Assembly (NCBI GenBank): GCA_035459965.1
Contig: DATHXC010000005.1
Span: 62,001-126,000, forward strand
DNA: 64,000 nt
Direction: 5' to 3'
From: DATHXC01 sp035459965
GTDB taxonomy: Bacteria > Pseudomonadota > Gammaproteobacteria > Burkholderiales > Methylophilaceae
Below the pieces are notes generated by a model. It searched no databases. It was not told where the DNA came from and saw only the letters and a program-made list of their open reading frames with translations. How positions within the stretch are numbered: position 1 is the stretch's first letter; each line of letters opens with the position of its first letter. The position numbers and the translations under genes were made by a program. Positions 40,208 through 49,316 of the stretch are shown here, in pieces.

Positions 40208-40323
40208 GCTTATTCCTTTATTTTATAGACTATAGATTTTAGAAATGCAAGATTTTACAAACGCGAAATGAGGCTGGAAGCCAAAGCCTCTAAGCCTCAT
40301 CCGTATAGACATTATTTTTAATT

Positions 40324-40914
40324 CTACTTCTGCTTGACGCCCTCTATCAGCAAGGTTACTTCGATCTCATCGCCAACCGGTGCGCCAGCTTTCAATGCCC
40401 AGCCAAAGCCATAATCAGAGGCTTTTAATGTAGTACGTGCCTCTATGCCGGTACGTTGACCACCCCATGGATCACTGCCAAAACCCAGCACTTTGAACGG
40501 GAATGAAATCTCCTTCGTCACGCCATGCATGGTGAAGTTGCCGGTGAGCACACCCTCAGTAGCGCTATTGGCGACCACTTTGGTGCTGACAAATTTCATC
40601 TCGCTGAATTTGCCTGCATCCAGATATTCTTCTTTCTGGATGTGCGCATCGCGCTTGGCGTTATTGGTGCTGATGCTCAGCACGTTGATGGTTGCATTCA
40701 CCGTTGAGCTAGCCAGATTGTCGCGATCAATCACAACGGCGCCCTTGATGTCATTAAAAGTGCCTGAAGTTTTAGACACCACATGGCGAATGGCAAAATT
40801 GGCAAAACTGTGTGAAGGGTCGATATTGTAGGTTTCGCTAGCGGCCATAGCGTTGCTGTAAGCTAATACCAGTGCTGCTGCAGTAAAGCCCAAAGTTGTT
40901 TTGATTTTATTCAT
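40324..40914 (-). CDS. YceI family periplasmic lipid-binding protein
   Basis: A 196-residue protein with a signal peptide (MNKIKTTLGFTAAALVLAYS, cut near AMAA) and the YceI lipocalin-like barrel: YNIDPSHSFANFAIRHV, GVVTIDRDNLASS-like strand, and ARTTLKASDYGFGWALKAG near the end. Family members bind isoprenoid chains. It sits between the OYE and WrbA-like genes, consistent with a role in quinone or stress metabolism. Confidence 0.93.
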   Translation of the reverse strand: MNKIKTTLGFTAAALVLAYSNAMAASETYNIDPSHSFANFAIRHVVSKTSGTFNDIKGAVVIDRDNLASSTVNATINVLSISTNNAKRDAHIQKEEYLDAGKFSEMKFVSTKVVANSATEGVLTGNFTMHGVTKEISFPFKVLGFGSDPWGGQRTGIEARTTLKASDYGFGWALKAGAPVGDEIEVTLLIEGVKQK

Positions 40915-40968
40915 GTTTTTTCCTGTTCTGGTTTCTTGCTAAATTTAAATACTTAATAAAGTAAATGG

Positions 40969-41535
40969 TTAACCGCGTAATTTCTTAGTCACGGTAGCCA
41001 CTCTTTCACCCAAGTGTTCTGCTGTCAGCAAATCACTGGCAAGTGGGGCAACATCAGGCCCTTGGTCACTATTGGCCTGGGCAAGGGCGCCCAGGAATCC
41101 ACCAAGGCGATTCAGGTCATTGACCGAACCAGTGCTGCTATTGTTGCCAGGCATCAGGCCCACACCTACCCAAACCATGGCGTGCTGTGCCGCAAACACT
41201 GCCAGCTGAATCAGGGTATTGAGCTTATCCCCACTCTGGCTGGCAGAGGTGGTAAAGCCAGCCGCCACTTTATCTTTCCAGCCTTGGGTGAACCACACCT
41301 TGGAACTCGCATCCATAAATGCCTTGAACTGTGCCGAAGCCGAACCCATGTAAGTCGGGCTACCGAAGATGATGGCATCCGCATCATCCAAAAGTTCCAA
41401 TTTTTGCCCGGCTTCTTCTGCTGTCAGCAACAAAACCTCCACCCCTGCAACTTTGGCAGCGCCTCTGGCGACTGCGTTAGCCTGTGCTGCTGTATGGCCA
41501 TAACCACTGTGATATACCACTGCGACTGTTGTCAT
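40969..41535 (-). CDS. Flavodoxin-like NAD(P)H:quinone oxidoreductase (WrbA-type)
   Basis: A 188-residue flavodoxin fold: AVVYHSGYGHTAAQANAVAR (FMN phosphate loop) and DAIIFGSPTYMGSASAQFKA are typical of WrbA-type enzymes. It carries out two-electron quinone reduction, which avoids semiquinones. The GTGS-type loop before NDLNRLGGFLGALAQAN is also conserved. It is upstream of yceI-like and downstream of pirin in the same orientation. Confidence 0.88.
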   Translation of the reverse strand: MTTVAVVYHSGYGHTAAQANAVARGAAKVAGVEVLLLTAEEAGQKLELLDDADAIIFGSPTYMGSASAQFKAFMDASSKVWFTQGWKDKVAAGFTTSASQSGDKLNTLIQLAVFAAQHAMVWVGVGLMPGNNSSTGSVNDLNRLGGFLGALAQANSDQGPDVAPLASDLLTAEHLGERVATVTKKLRG

Positions 41536-41580
41536 TTTTATTGCTCCTGTCTAATGATTAAAATTAATGTCTGGCTTGGT

Positions 41581-42306
41581 TTAGTGTCTAGTACTTGCCG
41601 AATGAGCGGGCAAATCGAATAACAAGGCTTCGGCATTTTCTATGGCCTCAATTTCAATTGAAGCTGCATCGTCAATTGCTACGGCATCTCCTGCGATAAG
41701 CGTTTTACCGTTTACCAGTAAACTGCCTTTAGCCAGCTGCAGATAGAAACTGCGGCCAGCAGCCGCGGCCCGATAAGCCAATGCCTTGCCTTGCTCCAAG
41801 TATGTCGCCAGCAGATTGACATCCTGATGAATCTTTAATGACCCTTCGCGGCTGTCAGGTGATGCAATCAATTGCCAGTGATTGGTTTTGCCCTGCTGGT
41901 CGAAGTGCTTTTCCTCATAGCCCGGTGTCAGGTTATTGCTTTCTGGCAACAGCCATATCTGCAACAGGTGCGCTGGTTCAGCATCAGAGGCATTGAACTC
42001 GCTATGGACTATGCCGGTACCAGCCGTCATGCGCTGTACATCGCCGGCACGGATAACGGAGCCATTACCCAGGCTATCCTTATGCTGCAAGGCACCACTC
42101 AGCATATAAGTGACGATCTCCATATCGCGATGCGGATGCATGCCGAAGCCCCTGGCAGGTGCAACGATATCTTCGTTGATCACGCGCAGGACTGAATAGC
42201 CCATGAACTCCGGGTCGTAATAGTGGGCGAACGAAAATGAGTGGTAACTATCCAACCAGCCATGATTGGCGTGACCACGTTCCTGTGATTTACGAATGTT
42301 AACCAT
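41581..42306 (-). CDS. Pirin family protein (YhhW-like)
   Basis: Start MVNIRKSQERGHANHGWLDS, with AAGGAG six bases upstream, gives 241 residues. The bicupin N-terminal domain has HSFSFAHYYDPEFMGY, GFGMHPHRDMEIVTYMLSGA (His metal ligands) and GTGIVHSEFN. YhhW is a quercetinase-like enzyme; the substrate here is unknown. First gene of the leftward cluster, divergent from the LysR gene. Confidence 0.9.
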   Translation of the reverse strand: MVNIRKSQERGHANHGWLDSYHSFSFAHYYDPEFMGYSVLRVINEDIVAPARGFGMHPHRDMEIVTYMLSGALQHKDSLGNGSVIRAGDVQRMTAGTGIVHSEFNASDAEPAHLLQIWLLPESNNLTPGYEEKHFDQQGKTNHWQLIASPDSREGSLKIHQDVNLLATYLEQGKALAYRAAAAGRSFYLQLAKGSLLVNGKTLIAGDAVAIDDAASIEIEAIENAEALLFDLPAHSASTRH

Positions 42307-42351
42307 ATCCAACTCCTTCATGCCTGACACACCATTTTTGTATCCAGTTAA

Positions 42352-42366
42352 TTCAATATTATTGAA
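42352..42366. promoter_or_regulatory. Candidate LysR operator TTCAATATTATTGAA
   Basis: A perfect 15-base palindrome containing the T-N11-A box of LysR regulators. It lies between the divergent pirin and LysR genes, 46 bases from the pirin ATG and 73 from the LysR ATG. Confidence 0.65.
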
Positions 42367-42438
42367 TGCGTAAATGCATATTAAATAAGTTAGTTAGCAC
42401 TGGATAGCGAATAATTTTGCATATATCATTCAAATAAT

Positions 42439-43341
42439 ATGAACTCAAAATTAACGCTCGATGCCATAGAGGTTCTGGACGCGATTGCACGCAAAGGCAG
42501 CTTTGCCGCAGCGGCTGAATCACTGCATCGCGTGCCATCCGCGATCACCTATGCTGTGCGGCGTCTGGAAGACGATTTAGGCGTCCAGCTGTTTGATCGC
42601 ACTGGTCACCGGGCAGAACTCACCGAAGCTGGCGCCGAGTTATTACGCGAGGGCCGCAACCTACTGCATGCAGCGGAAGAACTGGAGTCCCGCGTCAAGC
42701 GCGTAGCAACTGGCATAGAAACCGAACTCACCATTGCCTTCAGCGACCTGTTCCGTATAGAAGCGCTCTACCCCATCCTGCAGGATTTCTACACCCAGGG
42801 CTTTGGTACCCGCATACGGGTACAGCGTGAAGTGTTTGGCGGCAGCTGGGATGCGCTGATAACGGGTCGTGCCGATATTTCGCTGGGTGCGCCGGGCGAC
42901 CCTCCTTCAGGCGGCGGCTATATGACCAAGTTAATAGGCTCTTTGCAATTCGTGTTTGCCGTTGCGCCGCACCATCCACTCGCCAGCATGCCCGAGCCCC
43001 TACAGAATGCAGACATCCAGAAATATCGCTCCATCTCCGCCGCTGATACCTCGCGTAACCTGCCACCGCGCACTTCCGGCATCCTCACCGGGCAGGATAC
43101 GCTGAGCGTACCGGACATGGAGAGCAAGTTAAGGGCGCAGGTGCGGGGGCTGGGCGTAGGTTACCTGCCGATCAGCCTCGCACAAAAATATGGATCCCGA
43201 GGAGAGCTCGTCATCAAGCAGGTACAGGAGCCCAGGCCTGAAGGCCCGACCTTTCTGGCATGGCGCAGCTGTAGCGGCAAGGCCCAGAACTGGCTGATCA
43301 AGGAACTGGAAAAACTAACACTGGAACAACTGATGATGTAA
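42439..43341 (+). CDS. LysR family regulator
   Basis: A 300-residue regulator. The N-terminal winged helix is LDAIEVLDAIARKGSFAAAA with VPSAITYAVRRLEDDLGVQL. The effector domain begins at about residue 90 and has PLASMPE and VRGLGVGYLPISLAQ. It probably senses an electrophile or quinone and controls the divergent detoxification genes (inference from position). The GTG or ATG start is at the conserved N-terminus. Confidence 0.93.
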   Translation: MNSKLTLDAIEVLDAIARKGSFAAAAESLHRVPSAITYAVRRLEDDLGVQLFDRTGHRAELTEAGAELLREGRNLLHAAEELESRVKRVATGIETELTIAFSDLFRIEALYPILQDFYTQGFGTRIRVQREVFGGSWDALITGRADISLGAPGDPPSGGGYMTKLIGSLQFVFAVAPHHPLASMPEPLQNADIQKYRSISAADTSRNLPPRTSGILTGQDTLSVPDMESKLRAQVRGLGVGYLPISLAQKYGSRGELVIKQVQEPRPEGPTFLAWRSCSGKAQNWLIKELEKLTLEQLMM

Positions 43342-43392
43342 TGCCAGAATCTGAAATTAGTTAAGCAGGCATTAGTCACTTAAGGACAAAAA

Positions 43393-43851
43393 ATGAACAA
43401 AGTAAATATCCCGCGCGAACTTCATATAGTCAATAATTTTGCAGTCAAGGCCATGACATGGCTCAATGGGTTCGCCCATATTGTTATCGGGCTGGCACTG
43501 GCGATTGCCGTCATTATGTTCACATGGCTGTTCTTTCAGGATGTACGCGCCGCAGCCAACGCCCATAACCTGGTACATGGATTCCTCAATGCGCTCGGTA
43601 CACTGATGTTGCTGTGGTCCATCTCCGCGCTCATCACTGCTGAGATTCGCTACCTGCGCGGTAGCCAGCTGGAAGTTGAAGCTTTTATCGAAGTCGCCAT
43701 GATCGTCGTGTTGCGCAAGCTTATCGTGATGCCGGTGGAAGAGACTGCGCCCCTCGCCAGTGACGTGGGCATGTGGGTAGGTGCAGGCCTGATGCTGGGT
43801 ATCATGTATGTGCTGGTGCGCTGGTCGCAGAAAAACCATAGCGTGCAATAA
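43393..43851 (+). CDS. PsiE-like phosphate-starvation-inducible membrane protein
   Basis: A 152-residue protein with four membrane helices (AHIVIGLALAIAVIMFTWLF, GMWVGAGLMLGIMYVLVRW) and the PsiE-like core EIRYLRGSQLEVEAFIEVAM. Function unknown. It follows the LysR gene in the same direction with a gap of about 50 bases. Confidence 0.85.
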   Translation: MNKVNIPRELHIVNNFAVKAMTWLNGFAHIVIGLALAIAVIMFTWLFFQDVRAAANAHNLVHGFLNALGTLMLLWSISALITAEIRYLRGSQLEVEAFIEVAMIVVLRKLIVMPVEETAPLASDVGMWVGAGLMLGIMYVLVRWSQKNHSVQ

Positions 43852-43901
43852 CTGTCCTTCCAATATTAGACAAGTATTAGAAAACAAGAGCCCCTGACCC
43901 T

Positions 43902-44813
43902 ATGCAAAAAATCACGCAAACCATTATCGCGGCCACCAGCCAGATCATCCTTGGCAAAGACCAGCAAGTCAGGCTGGCACTGGCTTGTATATTGGCTCGT
44001 GGCCACCTGCTGATAGAAGACCTGCCGGGTATGGGCAAGACCACGCTCGCCCACACGCTGGCGCAAGTACTGGGCCTGCAATTCAACCGCGTACAATTCA
44101 CCAGTGATCTGTTGCCAGCTGATATCCTCGGCGTATCGGTGTATGACCGCAACACGGCCGAGTTCAAATTCCATCCCGGCCCGGTTTTCACCAACGTGTT
44201 GCTAGCCGACGAAGTCAATCGCGCCACACCAAAAACCCAAAGCGCGCTGCTGGAAGTGATGGAAGAAGGCCAGGTCACGCTGGAAGGCGAAACCCGCAAA
44301 CTGCCACAGCCATTCTTCGTGATCGCCACCCAGAACCCTACCCACCAGATCGGCACATTTGCGCTACCCGAGTCACAGCTGGATCGCTTCCTGATGCGCA
44401 TCCAGCTGGGCTACCCCAATGCCAACGCCGAGCGCGACCTGCTCAAAAACACGGGCGGGCGCAGCGCTATCGCCAGCCTAGAGCCGTGTATCAATGGCGC
44501 GGAGCTGCTGGCGCTGCAACAGGCTGTAGACAAAATTCATATCTCGGATGCCCTGCTGGATTACCTGCAAGCGCTACTTAATTACACCCGCACTTCATCA
44601 CGCTATGCCGCAGGTTTGTCCCCTCGCGCCGGGTTGGCACTCAAACAATGCGCGCAAGCCTGGGCCATGATGGATGGCCGCGATTTCGCTTTGCCGGAAG
44701 ATGTGCAGGCTGTGTTGCCGGGCGTGGCCGGGCACAGGTTGCAACTGGTGAGCGGCATGGAAAGCGTGGGCGATACCGCTACGCACCTGCTCAACGCTGT
44801 CGCTATTCCTTAA
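43902..44813 (+). CDS. MoxR-type AAA+ ATPase
   Basis: A 303-residue AAA+ protein. Walker A DLPGMGKTTLA (residues about 42-52), Walker B VLLADEVNRATPKTQSALLE, sensor 1 FVIATQNP and an Arg finger in ESQLDRFLMR are all present. MoxR ATPases act as chaperones for metal-cofactor or secreted enzymes. Here it begins a three-gene operon with DUF58 and TgpA genes, the classic arrangement. No signal peptide, so cytoplasmic. Confidence 0.95.
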   Translation: MQKITQTIIAATSQIILGKDQQVRLALACILARGHLLIEDLPGMGKTTLAHTLAQVLGLQFNRVQFTSDLLPADILGVSVYDRNTAEFKFHPGPVFTNVLLADEVNRATPKTQSALLEVMEEGQVTLEGETRKLPQPFFVIATQNPTHQIGTFALPESQLDRFLMRIQLGYPNANAERDLLKNTGGRSAIASLEPCINGAELLALQQAVDKIHISDALLDYLQALLNYTRTSSRYAAGLSPRAGLALKQCAQAWAMMDGRDFALPEDVQAVLPGVAGHRLQLVSGMESVGDTATHLLNAVAIP

Positions 44814-44823
44814 TCCAACTCTC

Positions 44824-45813
44824 ATGGCTAAGGCCTTCAAACTGCCGGACTGGAAACAATGGCTAAGGGTCGCGCAACCCAATAACGCCCCAGCCATCCT
44901 TAGCCGAAAACATATATATATCTTGCCCACCCGTTATGGCTGGCTGTTCCTGGTGGTATTACTGGCCATGCTACTGGGCTCCATCAATTACACCTTGAGC
45001 CTGGGCTTTGTGCTGACATTCCTGCTTGCAGGCATGGGCAATATGGCCATGCTGCATAGCTGGCGCAACCTGGTGCATTTGAGCGTCGAAAGCGTCCGTG
45101 CCGAGCCGGTATTTGCCGGTGAAGATGCTGTCTTCGATATTCGCGTCACCGATAGTAAGCCTCGGCCACGCTATGCGGTGGCAGCCCATTTTGAACCAGA
45201 GAAAAAAACAGGCAAAAAAGTGGTTGCTGAACCCATCTATTCCGATATCACTGCTGCAGGGCAAGTCACGCTTAAACTGAAACTACCCACAAAAAAACGC
45301 GGCTGGCTGCAAGCTGGGCGGGTAACTTTCTTCACCGAGTTTCCGCTAAGCCTGTTTCATGTATGGGCGTATGTCGGCCTGGGCAACCAGAATAATCGCT
45401 GCCTGGTATATCCGCACCCCGCACTGTCCAGCCTGCCCCTGCCTGCTTCGGCCGAACAAGGCGCCGCAGGCGCACTGGACTCTAAAAGTGGTGACGACGA
45501 TTTTGCCGGACATCGCAATTACCAGTATGGCGACTCGCCACGCCGCGTGGACTGGAAAGCCTCTTCGCGCGAACAAGGCTTGCTCACCAAGCAGTTTCAG
45601 GGCGAGGCGCAAAGCACGCTCTGGCTCGACTGGTCACTCACCCCCGGCAATGATGTTGAGCAACGCATACGCCAGCTCACGCGCTGGGTGGTGGATGCCA
45701 ACACGGACAGGCAGAGCTATGGCCTGCGCCTGCCCAAACTGGAAATAGCACCGGGCACTGGTGAAGGCCACTATCGGCAATGCCTGCAGGCCTTGGCCTT
45801 GCTGGAGATTTAA
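44824..45813 (+). CDS. DUF58 domain protein
   Basis: A 329-residue protein with two N-terminal membrane helices (WLFLVVLLAMLLGSINYTLS, FVLTFLLAGMGNMAMLHS) and the DUF58 core GDDDFAGHRNYQYGDSPRRV followed by DWKASSREQGLLTKQF. Together with MoxR and TgpA it forms a conserved unit. No MIDAS motif is evident. It follows moxR by 10 bases. Confidence 0.92.
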   Translation: MAKAFKLPDWKQWLRVAQPNNAPAILSRKHIYILPTRYGWLFLVVLLAMLLGSINYTLSLGFVLTFLLAGMGNMAMLHSWRNLVHLSVESVRAEPVFAGEDAVFDIRVTDSKPRPRYAVAAHFEPEKKTGKKVVAEPIYSDITAAGQVTLKLKLPTKKRGWLQAGRVTFFTEFPLSLFHVWAYVGLGNQNNRCLVYPHPALSSLPLPASAEQGAAGALDSKSGDDDFAGHRNYQYGDSPRRVDWKASSREQGLLTKQFQGEAQSTLWLDWSLTPGNDVEQRIRQLTRWVVDANTDRQSYGLRLPKLEIAPGTGEGHYRQCLQALALLEI

Positions 45814-45840
45814 TGACCCGCATTCTAGTGGCCAGTATTG

Positions 45841-47808
45841 ATGATTAAAGCCCAGACTTTTATCAAGCCCGGTATGCCTGACCTGCGCTGGTTGCTCGTC
45901 TCGCTAGCTGCAGTGATGGCCTTGCATGTCTCGCATCTGGCTATCTGGGTGTCTTTATTTATTGCGGCTTTCGGCGTATGGCGTTACCTCATAGAAAAGA
46001 ATGGCTGGCAGTTACCCAAGCTGGTCATCCTCATGCCGCTAACCCTGCTGGCGGGCCTCGGCATTATGCTTACCTACAAAGGCCTGTTCGGGCGCGATGC
46101 CAGTGTGGCGCTGCTTGCGATTATGCTGTCGCTCAAGCTGATGGAAACCAAAAAACCGAGGGACTATATCCTGCTGGTGTTTGCAGGTTACTTTCTTACT
46201 ATTACCGCTTTCCTGTTCAACCAGTCTTTGCTGGTAGGCGCTTTTATACTACTCCCTGTTTTCGGGCTCACCTCTACGCTGATTGGTGTCAGCCATCCAA
46301 ATGGTGATTTGGGCTGGCGCTTTCAGGCCAAGCTGGCAGGCAGCTTGCTGGCACAGGGCATACCTGTGATGCTGGCGCTGTTTTTCCTGTTCCCGCGTGT
46401 GCCCGGCCCGCTATGGGGCGTGCCGCAGGATGCCTACAAAAGCATGACTGGGCTATCGGATTCCATGCAGCCTGGCAATATCAGCCAGCTCAGCCTGTCA
46501 TCGGCGATTGCCTTTCGCGTGCAGTTCAAGGATGAAATGCCGAAAAATAATCAGCTCTACTGGCGTGGCCCAGTGCTCTGGCATTACGACGGGCGTAGCT
46601 GGACCATGCGCAGTCAGAATCAGAGAGTTGTAAAAGAGGCGCTGCAAGTACAAGGCTCAGCCACCAATTACACCGTCACGCTGGAGCCCCATAACCGCAA
46701 CTGGCTGCTAATGCTGGATATGCCCGAATCATCGCCTGCCGACACGCTGATGAGCAGTGATCTGCAAGTGCTGTCGCGCGATCCGGTACGCACTCGTATC
46801 CGTTATGTCGGCAGCTCATTTCTCAACTATTCGCTGGCTGCGGAGCTCAACCCAAGAGATCGCGAGCTAGCGCTGCAACTGAATGATGATGAAAATCCAC
46901 GTACTTTCTCGCTTGCCAAACAATGGGTGGATACCAAGAAAACGCCTGAGCAGATTGTACAAACTGCGCTCACTATGTACCGCGAACAACCTTTCGCCTA
47001 CACCCTGCGGCCACCATTGCTATCCAGGCTAAGTCCGGTAGATGACTTCCTGTTCAACACACGGCGTGGTTTCTGCGAGCATTACGCCAGCAGCTTCGTA
47101 TTCCTGATGCGCGCCGCTGGCGTGCCTGCACGCGTAGTCACCGGCTATCAAGGTGGTGAGGTCAATCTGATCGGTAACTATCTCATCGTACGCCAGAACG
47201 ATGCGCATGCCTGGGCTGAAGTCTGGCTACAAGGCCGCGGCTGGGTGCGCATCGACCCCACTGCCGCCGTGTCGCCCGAGCGCGTAGAATCCGGCATAGA
47301 GGCTGCGTTGCCGGAAAACGATGTACTGCCTATGATGTCACGCCGCGATTTCCCGCTGTTGCGCAAGCTCTACTTGAACTGGGATGCAGTGAACAACGGC
47401 TGGAACCAGTATGTGCTGGGCTATAACCAGCAACGCCAGATGGATTTGCTTTCGCGCCTGGCTGGCACACAGATATCCTGGCAGGATCTGGTAGTGGCGA
47501 TGATGGTCAGTGTGGGTAGCATAGGCTTGATATTGAGCTACTTCCTGCTACGTGGCACGCGTATAAAAATAGATCCATTGCAAAGGCTATACGCCGAGTT
47601 TTTGCGTAAGCTGGAAAAAGCCGGGCTAAAACGTTATAAACATGAAGGGCCGGTAGACTTCTGCCAACGTGCAACCAAACGACTACCCGCTAAAGCCAGT
47701 GAGATCAAGCAACTGACTGAGACCTATACCCGGTTGCGCTATGGCAAACAGTTAAACCCGACGACTCTGGAATCATTCAAGCAATTGGTAAACGCTTTTA
47801 AGACATAA
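45841..47808 (+). CDS. TgpA-type membrane transglutaminase
   Basis: A 655-residue protein with five or more N-terminal membrane helices, a periplasmic DUF3488-type linker (residues about 200-330) and a transglutaminase domain. The catalytic triad is Cys in NTRRGFCEHYASSFVFLMRA, His in NDAHAWAEVWLQGRG and Asp in WVRIDPTAAV. A C-terminal membrane helix and cytosolic tail follow (VGSIGLILSYFLL). The ATG at 45841 is preferred to the TTG one codon earlier. Last gene of the MoxR operon. Confidence 0.94.
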   Translation: MIKAQTFIKPGMPDLRWLLVSLAAVMALHVSHLAIWVSLFIAAFGVWRYLIEKNGWQLPKLVILMPLTLLAGLGIMLTYKGLFGRDASVALLAIMLSLKLMETKKPRDYILLVFAGYFLTITAFLFNQSLLVGAFILLPVFGLTSTLIGVSHPNGDLGWRFQAKLAGSLLAQGIPVMLALFFLFPRVPGPLWGVPQDAYKSMTGLSDSMQPGNISQLSLSSAIAFRVQFKDEMPKNNQLYWRGPVLWHYDGRSWTMRSQNQRVVKEALQVQGSATNYTVTLEPHNRNWLLMLDMPESSPADTLMSSDLQVLSRDPVRTRIRYVGSSFLNYSLAAELNPRDRELALQLNDDENPRTFSLAKQWVDTKKTPEQIVQTALTMYREQPFAYTLRPPLLSRLSPVDDFLFNTRRGFCEHYASSFVFLMRAAGVPARVVTGYQGGEVNLIGNYLIVRQNDAHAWAEVWLQGRGWVRIDPTAAVSPERVESGIEAALPENDVLPMMSRRDFPLLRKLYLNWDAVNNGWNQYVLGYNQQRQMDLLSRLAGTQISWQDLVVAMMVSVGSIGLILSYFLLRGTRIKIDPLQRLYAEFLRKLEKAGLKRYKHEGPVDFCQRATKRLPAKASEIKQLTETYTRLRYGKQLNPTTLESFKQLVNAFKT

Positions 47809-47818
47809 TGAGCAGCAC

Positions 47819-48292
47819 ATGACCGATCAGGATTACATGAAAGTCGCGCTGGAACTCGCCGCGCAAGCCGCTGAGGCAGGTGAAGTACCGGTGGGTGCCA
47901 TCGTAGTAAAAGACGGTGTCATAATTGGCCGCGGCAGCAACGCGCCCATCAGCCTCAACGACCCCAGCGCCCACGCCGAAATGCTCGCCCTGCGCGACGC
48001 CGCCAAAAACATAGGCAACTACCGCTTGCTGGGCTGCAGCTTATACGTGACGCTGGAGCCCTGCGCCATGTGCAGCGGTGCCATCCAGCATGCACGTATT
48101 GCCCACTTGGTCTACGGCGCCAGTGACCCCAAGACAGGCGCTTGTGGCAGTGTGATTGATTTGATGGCTGAGGCTAGATTGAACCATCATGCGGTGGTCA
48201 CTAGCGGTGTGATGGCTGAAGAGTGTGGTGGTATGTTATCTAGGTTTTTTGCAGATCGAAGAAAAAGTAAAGGTAAGATTGTATGTGGTTAA
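47819..48292 (+). CDS. tadA: tRNA-specific adenosine-34 deaminase
   Basis: A 157-residue zinc deaminase. HAEMLALRDAAKNIGNYRLL carries the HAE motif (ligand His and catalytic Glu), and TLEPCAMCSGAIQHARI carries PCxxC. It converts A34 to inosine in tRNA-Arg(ACG) and is usually essential. The last codons overlap the next gene by ten bases. Confidence 0.95.
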   Translation: MTDQDYMKVALELAAQAAEAGEVPVGAIVVKDGVIIGRGSNAPISLNDPSAHAEMLALRDAAKNIGNYRLLGCSLYVTLEPCAMCSGAIQHARIAHLVYGASDPKTGACGSVIDLMAEARLNHHAVVTSGVMAEECGGMLSRFFADRRKSKGKIVCG

Positions 48293-49170
48293 CTCTAACA
48301 TCCTATTCTCTAATACTAATCGCTTTCGTGTTTGTAATTGTAAGGGGTCTGATTCTTTACCCAATAGCCGCATTAATGAATGGATGGAAAGCTGCGTTAC
48401 CAAACTACTTGTATAGTGTAGTGTTAATTATTCCCTTACTAATCTATGAACTTGGCAACCTTACTGGCTTTTCTTGGACGCGACTTAAATATGTAAGTAA
48501 AGATGAAATAGTTGATTCTGCAATACGTCATAGCTATCCAAATATATATTCAAATTTGAAAGACCTGCAACACGATTACTCTAAATTCAAACCCGAAGTT
48601 AGGTATTGGGGGAGTTGGTCTTGGCAGGTAGAAAACGGCCTTATAGCAAAATTATTTGGTTTAACGCGATACCAAGTTCGATTGCCAGAAGAAATTGTCA
48701 TAGTGAATGTTGATGGAAAGGCTGACTTTTCTCGAAGTGATACTGGCTGTTCAGGTGATGGCGGGTGCCCTCTTACTCCTCCAGATAATACAGAGCAAGG
48801 GATTGTTGGAACTGTGCAATTGGGAGGCCCAAACTATGAAGTATCGAAAGACTTCTCTGTTGAATGGGATGGTGAAGTAAAGGATGACATGACAACATGG
48901 GGGAAAAAGAATGGCGGGGATATTTTCATTTCTAACCATTGTTTTTCAGCATATATAAAATCGTCTAGACTTAACCGCCTTGTAGTATCTCCAAAGGAAG
49001 CTAACCCAACCTCTATCAGGCAAGGATATGGGTTTTATTTAGTAGCAATAACCAGCGATGCCTATTCCGCGATGAGAATATCGAAGGCAGAATTTCTAAA
49101 ATCAAAGTCTTGCAACAAAGAAGTTAGAGAAGCATGGCCAAATATTGGTGGATGGGCATGGAAAAGATGA
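48283..49170 (+). CDS. AT-rich orphan membrane protein, 295 aa
   Basis: Two N-terminal membrane helices (LTSYSLILIAFVFVIVRGLI; LYSVVLIIPLLIYELGNL) and a large soluble part with VEWDGEVKDDMTTWGKKNGG and several aromatic residues. Two short Cys pairs (TGCSGDGGCPL) and another Cys pair near the end could form disulphides outside the cytoplasm. Codons are clearly more AT-rich than in tadA or serB. The gene begins ten bases inside tadA. No family recognised; likely acquired. Confidence 0.75.
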   Translation: MWLTLTSYSLILIAFVFVIVRGLILYPIAALMNGWKAALPNYLYSVVLIIPLLIYELGNLTGFSWTRLKYVSKDEIVDSAIRHSYPNIYSNLKDLQHDYSKFKPEVRYWGSWSWQVENGLIAKLFGLTRYQVRLPEEIVIVNVDGKADFSRSDTGCSGDGGCPLTPPDNTEQGIVGTVQLGGPNYEVSKDFSVEWDGEVKDDMTTWGKKNGGDIFISNHCFSAYIKSSRLNRLVVSPKEANPTSIRQGYGFYLVAITSDAYSAMRISKAEFLKSKSCNKEVREAWPNIGGWAWKR

Positions 49171-49316
49171 AAAATTGCCACAGACTTCTGCCCTAGAAAG
49201 CTTACGGATATTGCCTCGTAGAGCACTAGTTTTTAGTCCTTTTCAAATATTCAACTACAAATTCATCTAACCATGCCCGTGTATAATTACAACTTAATTT
49301 TTCAAGATCATTTCTC

